Shown piece by piece: positions 46,501 through 54,323 of a stretch of 64,000 nucleotides of DNA. A model generated the notes under the pieces. It made no database searches. It was not told the origin of the DNA and saw nothing but the letters and a program-made list of their open reading frames with translations. The DNA is taken from positions 1 through 64,000 of the forward strand of contig NZ_JOEH01000004.1 of NCBI RefSeq assembly GCF_000719095.1, written 5' to 3'. Within the stretch, counting starts at the first letter, position 1; each line of letters begins with the position of its first letter. The position numbers and the translations under genes were made by a program. Origin of the DNA: Streptacidiphilus jeojiense. GTDB taxonomy: Bacteria; Actinomycetota; Actinomycetes; Streptomycetales; Streptomycetaceae.

Positions 46501-46738
46501 CCGACCGGACCAGCGAGCCGGCCGGGGAGTACTCGTCGAGGAAGACGGCCGAGCCCGCACCGGACAGGGTCGACGTGCCGTCACCGACCCGGTAGACCAC
46601 CACGTCCCCGGCGGCGAAGCCGGATCCGGCGTCGGATCCGGTGTCGGCCGCCGCGGCCCCGGTGCCGAGCACCGCGGACGTCCCGGCCAGCACGGCCAGG
46701 GCCGCTGCGGCGGCTATCGCGCTTCTCATGCCGCGCAT
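43595..46738 (-). CDS. Large secreted protein: beta-propeller/DUF3616-like with C-terminal Ig-like repeats
   Basis: 1047 residues. Signal peptide MRGMRSAIAAAAALAVLAGTSAVLGTGAAAA. Residues about 40-400 form WD/Kelch-like repeats (DSRYLVATGYDAAVG, GQEFWVGGAAGGVRYA, PDTLYVADNSVGAVVKY). A cadherin/Big-like linker domain lies at about 420-510. A DUF3616-like segment follows (about 530-800: VVADDESNVLRLYDETRSGPPVRTFDF, DTVYWGGSMSNSSSG, LNVEGMEFAPGSTSTAYLTFRAPL). Two Ig-like Big_3 repeats end it (about 850-1047), each with a CT-V cysteine pair. No LPXTG motif or transmembrane tail, so it is released. It is probably adhesive or binds a surface polymer. ATG 46738 has a purine-rich AGAGAAGAGAG ribosome site. 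Confidence 0.88.
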   Translation of the reverse strand: MRGMRSAIAAAAALAVLAGTSAVLGTGAAAADTGSDAGSGFAAGDVVVYRVGDGTSTLSGAGSAVFLDEYSPAGSLVRSVALPTTAVAGSSGKPIVASGSASSEGGLTLSADSRYLVATGYDAAVGATGLSSSAAATVPRTVATVDAAGTVDSSTALTDFSDGNNPRSAVSDDGQEFWVGGAAGGVRYAALGASTSTSLVAGTYKNVRQLAIADGQLYTSADPSKASVTVATVGTGLPTTGTQAVTNLPFTSSPSGPYSYSLLTLGTGSSPDTLYVADNSVGAVVKYGLVSGAWVQQGSVAVPSVTGLTANDDNGTVSLYATSSGSSGTAGTLYRITDASGTGGTLSGSATVLASAPAGETFRGVAFAPGTVTGTGGGTRPPAVVPTVTTAHSGLAAALGNPTDPGLDVTVGDPDPAVTPDQIKVTAVSSNETVAPTAGLTVTGDGADRTLTVTPAATGYATITLTATAPDGSSATTQVQYGVSSDLNDGADPGDAGQRYYSGAGNASAAVDVGGGYMIVADDESNVLRLYDETRSGPPVRTFDFTSQLPAGTAEADLESAARVGDTVYWGGSMSNSSSGAVQASRSTVFATTVTGSGADTQLSYVGGYTGLQSDLVAWDQANGHGLGADYLGLAQSVQSGIGGHEDDALNVEGMEFAPGSTSTAYLTFRAPLEPTTDRHLALVVPVTDMDRLTDPSATGVHATFGAPILMNLGGLGIRDIRRNADGQYLIIAGTADGTNSPFVLYSWDGKPADPPLSTGLTLPQEPAGADHGSWETIVDVPDPLTAGAPVRLLQDDGDTAWYGDGRTSKTGLPADLQKSLGQVFSYSPGTPLAAGTTLSSTANPVPYGSSTTLTAQVAATDPGTAVPGGTVSFAVTSGGRSRALRCSAGAGPVALTGGTARCTVDSKDLGLPGSYTLTASYSGSAFYTASSGSLVQKVGPTATTTTVTLRPATVGKGQGAVVEVSVSPASTALSLLLGGRVTVTVLDASGTAVPCTGVLLPGVGGVCTVAPGRLSAAKGPYTVTAAFAGNQLFAASSGTAVLTVKP

Positions 46739-46944
46739 CACTCTCTTCTCTTTCTGCGTTCGCCTGCGACTCGTCGACCGTCGACCCGGTGGACCGGGCA
46801 CACCGTAGGGAGCGCGGACGAACCCCGGCCGTCGCGACGGCGACGGCCGGGTGAACGCCGCCGGGGAGTTCCGCCGGATCGGCTCGGCCGAACGGGGGAT
46901 CGTCCTGCGGCGGGAGCCCATGATGCCGTTTTTGTTGGTTTATA

Positions 46945-46967
46945 TGACGATCTGAATGTTGACGATC
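46945..46967 (+). promoter_or_regulatory. AT-rich divergent promoter with direct repeat
   Basis: TGACGATC occurs at 46945-46952 and 46960-46967 in the only clearly AT-rich patch of this intergenic region (TTTTTGTTGGTTTATATG just before). The second copy ends 5 bp before the prenyltransferase ATG, where a ribosome site would normally be, so binding there could block translation or transcription. Confidence 0.4.
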
Positions 46968-46972
46968 CCCCT

Positions 46973-47977
46973 ATGGAGCAGCTGAACGGGTCCATACCCG
47001 TCGACCCGGCCGACCCCCTGCTGTCCGGGGCGGCGGCACTGTCCGAACCGTTGGCCGCGCTGCTGCCGGTCGGTGGGCGGACGCCGCTGCGGCTCGCCGC
47101 CGGCCTGCTGCAGACCGCCAGGCCCCGTCAGTGGATCAAGAACGTGCTGGTGGTGGCCGCCCCGGTCGCGGCCGGGGACCTCTTCGCGCACCGGGTCCCA
47201 CTGCGGCTCGCGGTGACCTTCCTGGTCTTCACCTGCGCCTCGGCCGCGGTCTACCTGGTCAACGACGCCAAGGACGTGCACGCGGACCGGGCGCACCCGG
47301 TCAAGCGCAACCGTCCGGTCGCCTCCGGGCTGGTCCCGGTCCGGCTCGCCTACGCCACCGGCCTGCTGCTCGCGGCGACGGCCGTGACGGCCGCGCTGCT
47401 GCTCTGCAACGCGGCCGCCGCCGGGGTGGTGGTCGGCTACCTGGTGCTGCAGATCGCCTACTGCACCTCGCTGAAGCACATGCTGCTGGTCGACCTGGCC
47501 GTGGTCGCCGCCGGGTTCCTGCTGCGGGCCATGGCCGGCGGCCTGGCCGTCGGGCTGCCGCTGTCACGCTGGTTCCTGATCACGGCCGGATTCGGCGCCC
47601 TGTTCATGGTGTCCGCCAAGCGCTACTCGGAACTGGTGCTGATGCGCGACCACGGCGGCCGCAGCCGCGCCCTGCTGGACGCCTACAGCGACACCTACCT
47701 CCGCTTCGTCTGGCAGCTCGCCGGAGCCGTGACCGTGCTCAGCTACTGCCTGTGGGCGCTGGGCACCGCCGACCCGGCGGGGGCCGGCGCGGCCGGGCTG
47801 CTGCCCTGGCGCCAGCTCTCCATCGTCCCCTTCGTGCTCGGGGTGATGCGCTACGCCGTCTTCGCCGACCGCGGCACGGCCGGGGCCCCGGAGGACATCC
47901 TGCTGAGGGACCGTCCGCTGCAGTTCATCGCCGTGGCCTGGCTCGCCGTCTACAGCCTGGCGGTCTGGAACCTCTGA
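46973..47977 (+). CDS. UbiA-family decaprenyl-phosphate phosphoribosyltransferase-like protein
   Basis: 334 residues with eight or nine membrane helices. The metal and diphosphate motif YLVNDAKDVHADRAHPVKRNRPVASGLV (about 92-118) matches DPPR synthase (Rv3806c/UbiA), and ARPRQWIKNVLVVAAPVAAG is the other hallmark. It would join PRPP to decaprenyl phosphate, the first step toward lipid-linked arabinofuranose or ribofuranose donors. The usual partners dprE1/dprE2 are not in the window. No Shine-Dalgarno sequence is visible before the ATG. Confidence 0.88.
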   Translation: MEQLNGSIPVDPADPLLSGAAALSEPLAALLPVGGRTPLRLAAGLLQTARPRQWIKNVLVVAAPVAAGDLFAHRVPLRLAVTFLVFTCASAAVYLVNDAKDVHADRAHPVKRNRPVASGLVPVRLAYATGLLLAATAVTAALLLCNAAAAGVVVGYLVLQIAYCTSLKHMLLVDLAVVAAGFLLRAMAGGLAVGLPLSRWFLITAGFGALFMVSAKRYSELVLMRDHGGRSRALLDAYSDTYLRFVWQLAGAVTVLSYCLWALGTADPAGAGAAGLLPWRQLSIVPFVLGVMRYAVFADRGTAGAPEDILLRDRPLQFIAVAWLAVYSLAVWNL

Positions 47978-47978
47978 G

Positions 47979-48000
47979 CGCCCGGTCCGTCAGCCGGGCG
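47979..48000. terminator. Hairpin between convergent genes
   Basis: CGCCCGG-N8-CCGGGCG lies right after the prenyltransferase stop. CCCCGTCCGTC repeats follow toward the esterase gene. Confidence 0.5.
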
Positions 48001-48039
48001 TCAGCCCCGTCCGTCGGCCCCGTCCGTCAGCTACAGCCT

Positions 48040-49014
48040 TCAGCCCCGGCGCAGCCGCTGCGGCAGCCAGGCCAGCTGGGCGGCCTGCTGGAACGGGCCG
48101 CCGCCCTCGTGGCCGTTGAAGTGGTAGACCTCGATCGCCTTGTCCGGGTTCGCGTAGGCGTTGAACGCGGCGAAGACCGTCGACGGCGGGCAGACGTCGT
48201 CCTCCAGCGCGGTGGAGAACAGCGCCGGCGCCTCGGCGCGCGCGGCGAAGTGCACGCCGTCGAAGTAGCCGAGGGTCTGCCGGGCCAGCCCGATCCGGTC
48301 GCGGTGGGTCTTCAGGTAGCTGCCGACCTCGCGGTAGGGGTTGCTGTCGGTCAGCGTCAGCGCGCGCGGGAAGTCGCAGAGGAAGGGGACGTCCGGAGCG
48401 ACCGCCACCAGGTCCGGCACCAGTCCGCCGACGGCGATGGTGATCCCGCCGCCCTGGCTGACCCCGGTGACCGCGGTGCGCGAGGCGTCGGCGAGCGGGT
48501 GCGAGCGGGCCGCCTCGACGGCGCGCACCCCGTCGGTGAAGACCCGGCGGTAGTAGTAGTCGTGCGGGTCCTCGATGCCCCTGGTCATGAAGCCGGGGTA
48601 GGCCGGCGTGCTGCCGACCGGGTCGGGGGTGTCGCCGGTGGCCCAGCCGCTGCCCTGGCCGCGGGTGTCCATGACGAAGTGGGCGAAGCCGGCCGAGGCC
48701 CACAGCAGATGGCTGTGCGCCTGTCCGCGTCCGCCGCCGTACCCGATGAACTCGACCACCAGCGGCAGCGGTTCGGTCGTCCCGGCCGGGAGCACGAACC
48801 ACCCCTTCACCGGCTGGCCGCCGAAGCCGGCGAAGGTCACGTCGTAGACCTCCACCGTGGCCAGCCCGGTCTGCACCGGCTCGAAGCGCGCGTCGAGGTC
48901 GTGCGTGCGGGTCTCTGCCAGGGTCTTGGACCAGAACTGGTCGAAGTCGGCGGGTTCGACCGCAGCACTGCGGTAGCTGTGGAGCTCGTCCAGGGGCAGG
49001 TCGAACAGGGCCAT
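48040..49014 (-). CDS. CE7-family acetyl esterase (acetylxylan esterase / cephalosporin-C deacetylase)
   Basis: 324 residues, no signal peptide. All CE7 motifs are present: RGQ (FVMDTRGQGSGW), the nucleophile elbow GVSQGGG, the acid in ALEDDVCPPST and HE in FNGHEGGG. These cytosolic hexameric enzymes remove acetyl groups from imported xylo-oligosaccharides and other small esters. ATG 49014 is preceded by GAAGGA. A longer open frame upstream has no homology. Confidence 0.93.
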   Translation of the reverse strand: MALFDLPLDELHSYRSAAVEPADFDQFWSKTLAETRTHDLDARFEPVQTGLATVEVYDVTFAGFGGQPVKGWFVLPAGTTEPLPLVVEFIGYGGGRGQAHSHLLWASAGFAHFVMDTRGQGSGWATGDTPDPVGSTPAYPGFMTRGIEDPHDYYYRRVFTDGVRAVEAARSHPLADASRTAVTGVSQGGGITIAVGGLVPDLVAVAPDVPFLCDFPRALTLTDSNPYREVGSYLKTHRDRIGLARQTLGYFDGVHFAARAEAPALFSTALEDDVCPPSTVFAAFNAYANPDKAIEVYHFNGHEGGGPFQQAAQLAWLPQRLRRG

Positions 49015-49284
49015 GGTCAGTCGTCCTTCGTCAGCGCCGCTTGATCGGATGATCACCCCACAGAACACCATCGGCGCCGGGGAATTCCACCCCTGGACCC
49101 CGGTGAACCGATCTGACGGGCCGTTAGGCCATTGGACCCCTTCCCTGCTCCGTCCGTTGGAATCCCAGTGCGAAACCGATTTGTGGTGATCGGTCCGGGA
49201 TACCCCTTCGTCCACGATGGACGACATCCCCGCGGCCGCCGACCGGTGTCCGCGCTGCCGTCCAGTTCAGTTCCGGAGGAATGC

Positions 49285-49605
49285 ATGAACCTCATTCGCA
49301 GCGCAGGAACGGGCATGGCCGTCCTCGCACTCGCTTTCGGTGCGGCCACCCCGGTCTACGCCGCGGCCGCCCCCGCCGTGTCCCACGTGGCCGGTGTCGT
49401 CGCCGACGGTCCGTCCGCCGGCGACTCCGGCCCCTGGGCCGCGCCGCGCCACCACCGTCACCACCACGGCTGGAGCCGTGACGACCGTGACGGCCGCGGC
49501 CACCGCTGGGGCCACCGCTGGGGCCGCGCGCACGGTCCGGTCGGCGCGGGCGGCGGCGCCATGGCGAGCTCGGTCGCCTCGCTGACGCAGCACATCGGTG
49601 GCTGA
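49285..49605 (+). CDS. Small secreted His-rich protein upstream of a sortase gene
   Basis: 106 residues. Signal peptide MNLIRSAGTGMAVLALAFGAATPVYAAAA, then a short mature protein with a His/Arg/Trp/Gly-rich centre (RHHRHHHGWSRDD, then HRWGHRWGRAHG) and a Ser/Ala C-terminus. The histidine cluster suggests metal binding. There is no LPXTG-like motif. GGAGGA ribosome site. Its stop overlaps the sortase start by 8 bp, so the two are co-translated. Confidence 0.82.
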   Translation: MNLIRSAGTGMAVLALAFGAATPVYAAAAPAVSHVAGVVADGPSAGDSGPWAAPRHHRHHHGWSRDDRDGRGHRWGHRWGRAHGPVGAGGGAMASSVASLTQHIGG

Positions 49606-50299
49606 CAGCCCCACCTCCGCTCGTGGCCGCCACCGGATCCCGGTGGCGGCCACCAGCGCGCTCATGGTCGCAGCGGCACTGTCCCTGCTGAGCGGGTGCG
49701 GGCACGACGCGGCGCCCGCGCACGCCCTGCCCGTCGCGCCCGGCACCGCCGCCACGGCCCGGCCCACGCCGGCCGCCACGGCCCCCGCTGTCTCCGCGGC
49801 GCAGCGGCTCTCCTCGGACGGCCTGACCGAGTCCGTCCCGCAGCGGGTCCAGATCCCCTCCATCCGCCTGGACGCACCGCTGGCCGAGATGGGCCAGGGC
49901 GCCGACGGCTCGATCGACACCCCACCCTTCTCCCAGCCGGGCACCGCCGGCTGGTACGGCGGGTCCGTCACACCGGGCGAGGTGGGCACCTCGCTGATCG
50001 TCGGCCATGTGGACACGCACCGCGGACCCGCGGTCTTCTACCTGCTCAGCGCGCTCCGGAAGGGGGACACCGTCCAGGTCGCCCGGTCCGACCACAGCAC
50101 GGCGGTGTTCAGCATCGACTCGATCCAGGTGATCCCGCGGACCGGCTTCGACGACCAGAAGGTCTACGCCGACGCCGACCGGCCCGAACTGCGCCTGATC
50201 ACCTGCGGCGGCACCTTCAGCCGCAAGCAGCAGGAGTACTCCAGCAACGTCGTGGTGTTCGCGCACCTCACCGGGGTGCACCGGACCGCCGGGCAGTGA
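49598..50299 (+). CDS. Class F sortase, predicted lipoprotein
   Basis: 233 residues. Sortase core with His137 in VGHVDT, Cys203 in LRLITCGG and a candidate catalytic Arg209 in FSRK, ending NVVVFAHL. PSIRLDAPL and GWYGGSVTPGEVGTSLIVGH are typical of class F enzymes of actinomycetes. Unlike the usual simple membrane anchor, the N-terminus has an apparent lipobox LSGC (Cys34) after a hydrophobic stretch, predicting a lipid-anchored enzyme. GTG start inside the preceding gene. The substrate is not evident; the neighbour lacks a sorting signal. Confidence 0.9.
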   Translation: MADSPTSARGRHRIPVAATSALMVAAALSLLSGCGHDAAPAHALPVAPGTAATARPTPAATAPAVSAAQRLSSDGLTESVPQRVQIPSIRLDAPLAEMGQGADGSIDTPPFSQPGTAGWYGGSVTPGEVGTSLIVGHVDTHRGPAVFYLLSALRKGDTVQVARSDHSTAVFSIDSIQVIPRTGFDDQKVYADADRPELRLITCGGTFSRKQQEYSSNVVVFAHLTGVHRTAGQ

Positions 50300-50325
50300 C
50301 CCGGCCGGTCCTGCGGCGGCAATGA

Positions 50326-50363
50326 GAACAGGGGGCCGGCTCCGAAGAGCCGGACCCCTGTTC
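50326..50363 (-). terminator. Terminator of tRNA-Lys copy 2
   Basis: A 17-bp stem with one G-A mismatch and, on the minus strand, a UUCG tetraloop lies 10 bp downstream of the tRNA. The design is the same as at copy 1 but the stem sequence differs. Confidence 0.85.
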
Positions 50364-50372
50364 CGCAGTCTG

Positions 50373-50446
50373 TGCGCCGCCAGGGACTCGAACCCCGGAC
50401 CCGCTGATTAAGAGTCAGCTGCTCTAACCAACTGAGCTAGCGGCGC
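50373..50446 (-). tRNA. tRNA-Lys (anticodon CUU), copy 2
   Basis: Identical over all 74 nt to the gene at 40844, in the same orientation, 9.5 kb away. The flanks differ apart from short promoter and tetraloop similarity. TGTATC lies about 20 bp upstream as a possible -10. Confidence 0.98.
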
Positions 50447-50524
50447 CTGCTGACGTGGAAGACGATACATGACCGCGGCCCCGAATGCGGAATCGGATTC
50501 CCGGGCGGCGCCCGGCGCCCGACC

Positions 50525-50557
50525 GTTGAACCGCTGTTGATCGGGGACCGGGACGAT
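50525..50557 (+). promoter_or_regulatory. SARP box and -10 in front of the truncated Acs-like gene
   Basis: GTTGAAC (50525-50531) and GTTGATC (50536-50542) have an 11-bp start-to-start spacing, the classic SARP direct heptamer repeat. After 9 nt comes GACGAT (50552-50557) as -10. The same heptamers, spacing and distance occur at 54324-54356. Confidence 0.75.
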
Positions 50558-50631
50558 GGGCCCGGCCGTGGCCCCTTTCGTCATGGCCCGTCCCAGTACT
50601 GCCGTTCCTCCTCCGCAGAGAGCAGCGCCCG

Positions 50632-51282
50632 ATGCCGACCCTCATGACGCCGATGGATCCGCACGCGGATCCGCTCAGAGCAGCCGATCAGGTGGCCCTC
50701 CACTGGCTGGGGGACAGCGGCGAGGCCGAGCTGTACACCTTCGACGGACTGGAGGACCAGGTCCGGCGGGCGGCCGCGGTGTTCCGGGCGGCCGGAGTGG
50801 GGGAGGGCGACGCGGTGCTGGTGTTCCTGCCCGCGATGCCCGAGGCGGTGATCGCGACGCTGGCCTGCGAGCGGTTGCGGGCGCGGGTGGTGATCGGGTC
50901 CGAGGCCGAGGACGGGGCGGTGACGCAGTCCACCGTGGCCGGCCCCGGTGCGACCGCCGCGCTGCGGGAGCTGATCCGCGCGGAGCGCCCCCAGGTCGTG
51001 GTGACCGCGGACGCGGTCCTGCTGAACGGCCGGCTCCAGTCGCCGAAGGCCGCGGTCGACCGGGCGCTGCGCGGCCCCGGCCGGGCGGGCGGCACCGGCA
51101 CGGAGGGCACCGGCACGGACGGCACCGTCGGCTCGGTGCTGGTGGTGCAGCGCAACGCCTACCCGGTGGGATGGACCCCGGGCCGGGACCGGTGGTGGCA
51201 TCAGGCGCTGGCGGGCAGCGTGTCCAGGAGGTTCCGGACACCGATGGCCTCGGTCACCTCCAGTTCCTCGAAGAGCCGCTGA
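50632..51282 (+). pseudogene. Truncated acetyl-CoA synthetase-like protein (AMP-binding N-terminal part only)
   Basis: 216 codons. Residues about 20-195 match the N-terminal subdomain of Acs-type adenylate-forming enzymes (LYTFDGLEDQVRRAAAVFRAAGVGEGDAVLVFLPAMPEAVIATLACERL, VVVTADAVLLNGRLQSPKAAVDRAL, VLVVQRN, GRDRWWHQALAGS). The adenylation motifs (TSGTTGxPK and all later ones) are missing. The homology ends where the convergent SARP gene begins, and the last 27 or so codons read antisense through that gene's 3' end. It cannot be a working synthetase. Yet it keeps a clean frame and a SARP-type promoter, so it may be an expressed remnant or a non-catalytic protein. Confidence 0.7.
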
Positions 51283-54218
51283 GCCTCCGTCAGGCAGCCC
51301 CGTCCGCGCGCGCTCTGCCCCAGCGCCACCAGCGCCCGGCCCAGGGCCTCCTGGGCCAGCCCCTGGCAGTAGCGGGCGCTGACCTGGCGGCCCAGTTCCA
51401 GCGCCTGCTCGGCGCAGCGGACCGCCTCCGCGGCCGCGTTCATGGCCAGGTAGCAGGAGGAGAGCCGGGCCAGGGCGCAGCCCTCGGTCGAGTAGCGCTC
51501 CTGACGGCGCAGCATCTCCACGGCCTCGATCAGCCGGGTGCTCGCCTCGCCGTACTGCCCGTTGCCGAGCAGGACGGTGCCCAGCTGGTACAGCGCGTCG
51601 GCCAGGCAGCTGGGGTGCTCGGCGGCCCGGGCGGTGCGGACCGCCTCCCGTGCCGCGTCCAGGGCCTGTCCGGGCCTGCCGCCGGTGAGGTGGGCCCGGG
51701 CGATGTTGCCCAGCAGCCGGGCCTCGTCGGCCTGGTGGCCCAGGCCGCGGCAGAGGTCCCGGGCCAGCTCCAGATAGGGCAGCGCCTCCTCCGAGCGGCC
51801 GGCGGCGTTCAGCACCACGGCCAGCTCGGCGGCCACGGTGTAGTGGATCTCGGGGTGGTCCTCCAGCCCGCCCCTGGCGGGGTCCAGGCACTCCAGCGAC
51901 CGGCGCAGCGAGGCCTCGGCGGGTGCGCCGTCCCCGGAGAGCCCGTGCAGCATGCCGACCAGGTAGTGCAGCCGTGCCTCGCCGCGCGCGTCCCGGCGCT
52001 CGGGGAAGCCGTCGGTCCGCCGGGCCACTGACAGGGCCTGGGCCAGCACCGCGTGGAAGTCCTCGGCGTGCGGTGTGGGGGCGCCCACCCACATCCAGCC
52101 GAGCAGCAGGTCGACCACGGCCGGCAGGGACTCCTCCGGGGCCTGCCGCAGCGACTGGCCCAGGACCGCCAGCAGCAGCGCGCGCTGGGCCCGCAGCCAG
52201 TCGCGGGCCTCGTCGGGGTCGGTGAGCGGCTCGCCGGCGCCGACCGTGCGGTGCAGGCTCCAGCTGAGCAGGTCGTCGCCCTCCAGCGTCCGCGAGGCGT
52301 TGCGGACGCAGGCCAGCAGGTGGTCCAGCAGCAGCAGCAGGCTGCGGCGGCGGACCGGCTCCGGGTCGGTCTCCTCCGCGCGGCGGCGGGCGAAGAGCCG
52401 CAGCAGGTCGTGGTAGCGGTAGCGGCCGGGCTCCTCGCTCTCCAGCAGCCCGGCGTCCACCAGCGACTCGGCCAGCGACTCGGCCTCGGCGACCGGCAGC
52501 CCGAGCAGGGCCGCCGCGTCGGAGGTCGAGCAGTCGGCGCCGTCCGGGAGCGAGAGCAGCCGGAAGGCGCGGGCCTGGTCCTCGCTCAGCTGCAGGTAGC
52601 CGAGTTGGAAGGTGGCCTCCACGGCCAGGTCGCCGACCTGCAGCTCGTCCAGCCGGCGGCGCTGGTCGGCGAGGCGGCGCGCCAGTGAGGCGACCGTCCA
52701 GGAGGGCCGGACCGCGAGCCGGGAGGCGACGATCCGCACCGCGAGCGGCAGCAGCGAGCAGGCGCCGACCACCTCCCGCACCGCGGCCGGCTCGGCGGCC
52801 ACCCGGGCGGCCCCGGCCACCGCGGCGAACAGCTCGACGGCCTCCTCCTCCTGGAACACGTCGATGTCCACCAGCCGCACCCCGGGCAGCCCGGCGGGCC
52901 GGCCGCGTCCGGTCATCAGCACGGTGCTGCTGCCGGTGCTCGGCAGCAGCGGCCGGATCTGGGTGGAGTCCCGGACGTTGTCCAGCAGCACCAGCACCCG
53001 GCGGTCGGCCAGCAGCGAGCGGTACAGCGCGGTCCGCCGCTCCACCGTGTCGGGCAGCTGGGCCGGGGGTATGCCCAGCACCTCCAGGAACTCGGCCAGC
53101 GCCGCGGCCGGGTCCACCGGGTTCGAGCCGGCGCCGCGCAGGTCCAGGTAGAGCTGCCCGTCCGGGAAGGAGCCGCGGACCTCGTGCGCGCAGTGCACGG
53201 CCAGCGTGGTCTTGCCGACCCCGCCGATACCGGCCAGTGCGCAGATCGCCACGGCCTGGCCCGGTGAGCGGTGCAGTGCGTCGACGATCTCCTCGACGAG
53301 CTTGGTGCGGCCGCTGAAGTCCGGTATGTCGGGCGGGAGCTGGGCCGGGACGGTGGCCGGGGCGGAGCCGCCGCCGGGGCCGCCGTCGGCCGACGCGGCC
53401 CCGGCCGCCGTCGGCCTGGTCGCCGGGGTCAACTCGGGGTCGGCCGCCAGGATCCGACGCTGGAGCACCGCCAGTTCGGGGCCGGGTTCCACGCCGAGCT
53501 CGTCGATCAGCAGCCGGCGGGTGTCCGCGTGCACGCCGAGCGCCTCGGACTGCCGGCCGCTGCGGTAGAGCGCCAGCATCAGCAGGGCCCGCAGCCGCTC
53601 CCGCAGCGGGAACTCGGCGGTGAGCGGCCCCAGTGCGGCGATCACCTGGTTGGTGTTGCCCAGCTCCAGGTCCAGGCCGATCCGGGACTCGACGGCGGAG
53701 AGCCAGAGTTCGCCCAGCCGGCGCCGCTGGCCCTCGGCGTAGCCGCCCGGCACTCCGGAGAGCGCCCCGCCGCGCCACAGCGCCAGGGCCTCGGTGAGCA
53801 GGTCCACCGCCCGCTGCGGCTCCCCGGCCGCGGCCGAGCGGTCGCTGTCGGACAGCAGCCGTTCGAAGGTGTGCAGATCGAGGCAGTCCGGGTCGATCCG
53901 GAGGGTGTAGCCGTCCCCGGTGGAGAGCAGGACCTGCGCCGGTGTCCGGCTGGCCCGGTCGGGTTCGAGTTCGGTGCGGAGCCGGGAGATGTAGGTGCGC
54001 ACCGTCCCGATGGCGCGCGGGGGCGGCTCGCTGCCCCAGATGCCGTCCACCAACTCGTCGATGGAGACGCTGTGACCGTGGTTCAGCAGCAGCCTGACCA
54101 GGACGGCCATCTGCTGCGGCGACCCCAGCCGCAGCGCCCGGTCCCCGAGTTGCCCACGGACCTCGCCGAGCACCCGGAACCTCAATCCGGTTTCCATCCC
54201 GTTCGTTCCGCTGCGCAT
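51201..54218 (-). CDS. AfsR-type SARP regulator (SARP/BTAD - NB-ARC - TPR)
   Basis: 1005 residues. Winged helix (about 8-100: FRVLGEVRGQLGDRALRLGSPQQMAVLVRLLLNHGHSV), BTAD (about 105-265), Pro/Ala/Gly linker, then NB-ARC with P-loop LAGIGGVGKTT near residue 333, Walker B VLVLLDNVRD and LLPLAVRIVASRL. Several TPR repeats run from about 700 to the end (ADALYQLGTVLLGNGQYGEASTRL and similar). ATG 54218 follows GGGGAGAAAACGG. It is flanked by two promoters with identical SARP boxes, at 50525 behind its 3' end and at 54324 in its divergent upstream region; these are its likely targets. Resembles AfsR in layout, size and its link to a small acidic protein. Confidence 0.92.
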   Translation of the reverse strand: MRSGTNGMETGLRFRVLGEVRGQLGDRALRLGSPQQMAVLVRLLLNHGHSVSIDELVDGIWGSEPPPRAIGTVRTYISRLRTELEPDRASRTPAQVLLSTGDGYTLRIDPDCLDLHTFERLLSDSDRSAAAGEPQRAVDLLTEALALWRGGALSGVPGGYAEGQRRRLGELWLSAVESRIGLDLELGNTNQVIAALGPLTAEFPLRERLRALLMLALYRSGRQSEALGVHADTRRLLIDELGVEPGPELAVLQRRILAADPELTPATRPTAAGAASADGGPGGGSAPATVPAQLPPDIPDFSGRTKLVEEIVDALHRSPGQAVAICALAGIGGVGKTTLAVHCAHEVRGSFPDGQLYLDLRGAGSNPVDPAAALAEFLEVLGIPPAQLPDTVERRTALYRSLLADRRVLVLLDNVRDSTQIRPLLPSTGSSTVLMTGRGRPAGLPGVRLVDIDVFQEEEAVELFAAVAGAARVAAEPAAVREVVGACSLLPLAVRIVASRLAVRPSWTVASLARRLADQRRRLDELQVGDLAVEATFQLGYLQLSEDQARAFRLLSLPDGADCSTSDAAALLGLPVAEAESLAESLVDAGLLESEEPGRYRYHDLLRLFARRRAEETDPEPVRRRSLLLLLDHLLACVRNASRTLEGDDLLSWSLHRTVGAGEPLTDPDEARDWLRAQRALLLAVLGQSLRQAPEESLPAVVDLLLGWMWVGAPTPHAEDFHAVLAQALSVARRTDGFPERRDARGEARLHYLVGMLHGLSGDGAPAEASLRRSLECLDPARGGLEDHPEIHYTVAAELAVVLNAAGRSEEALPYLELARDLCRGLGHQADEARLLGNIARAHLTGGRPGQALDAAREAVRTARAAEHPSCLADALYQLGTVLLGNGQYGEASTRLIEAVEMLRRQERYSTEGCALARLSSCYLAMNAAAEAVRCAEQALELGRQVSARYCQGLAQEALGRALVALGQSARGRGCLTEAQRLFEELEVTEAIGVRNLLDTLPASA

Positions 54219-54323
54219 CCGTTTTCTCCCCAGAGCGCTGGAAATTGCCCGTACACCAGTCGGGACGGTAGCACTGACGCACGGAAGGCTCCGACTCTTC
54301 CGACGTACCCGATCCTCCGGGGC

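Noticed and set aside
40844..50446. Integrative element bounded by tRNA att sites
   Set aside because: The repeats are complete functional tRNA genes, and no integrase, excisionase or plasmid gene lies between them.
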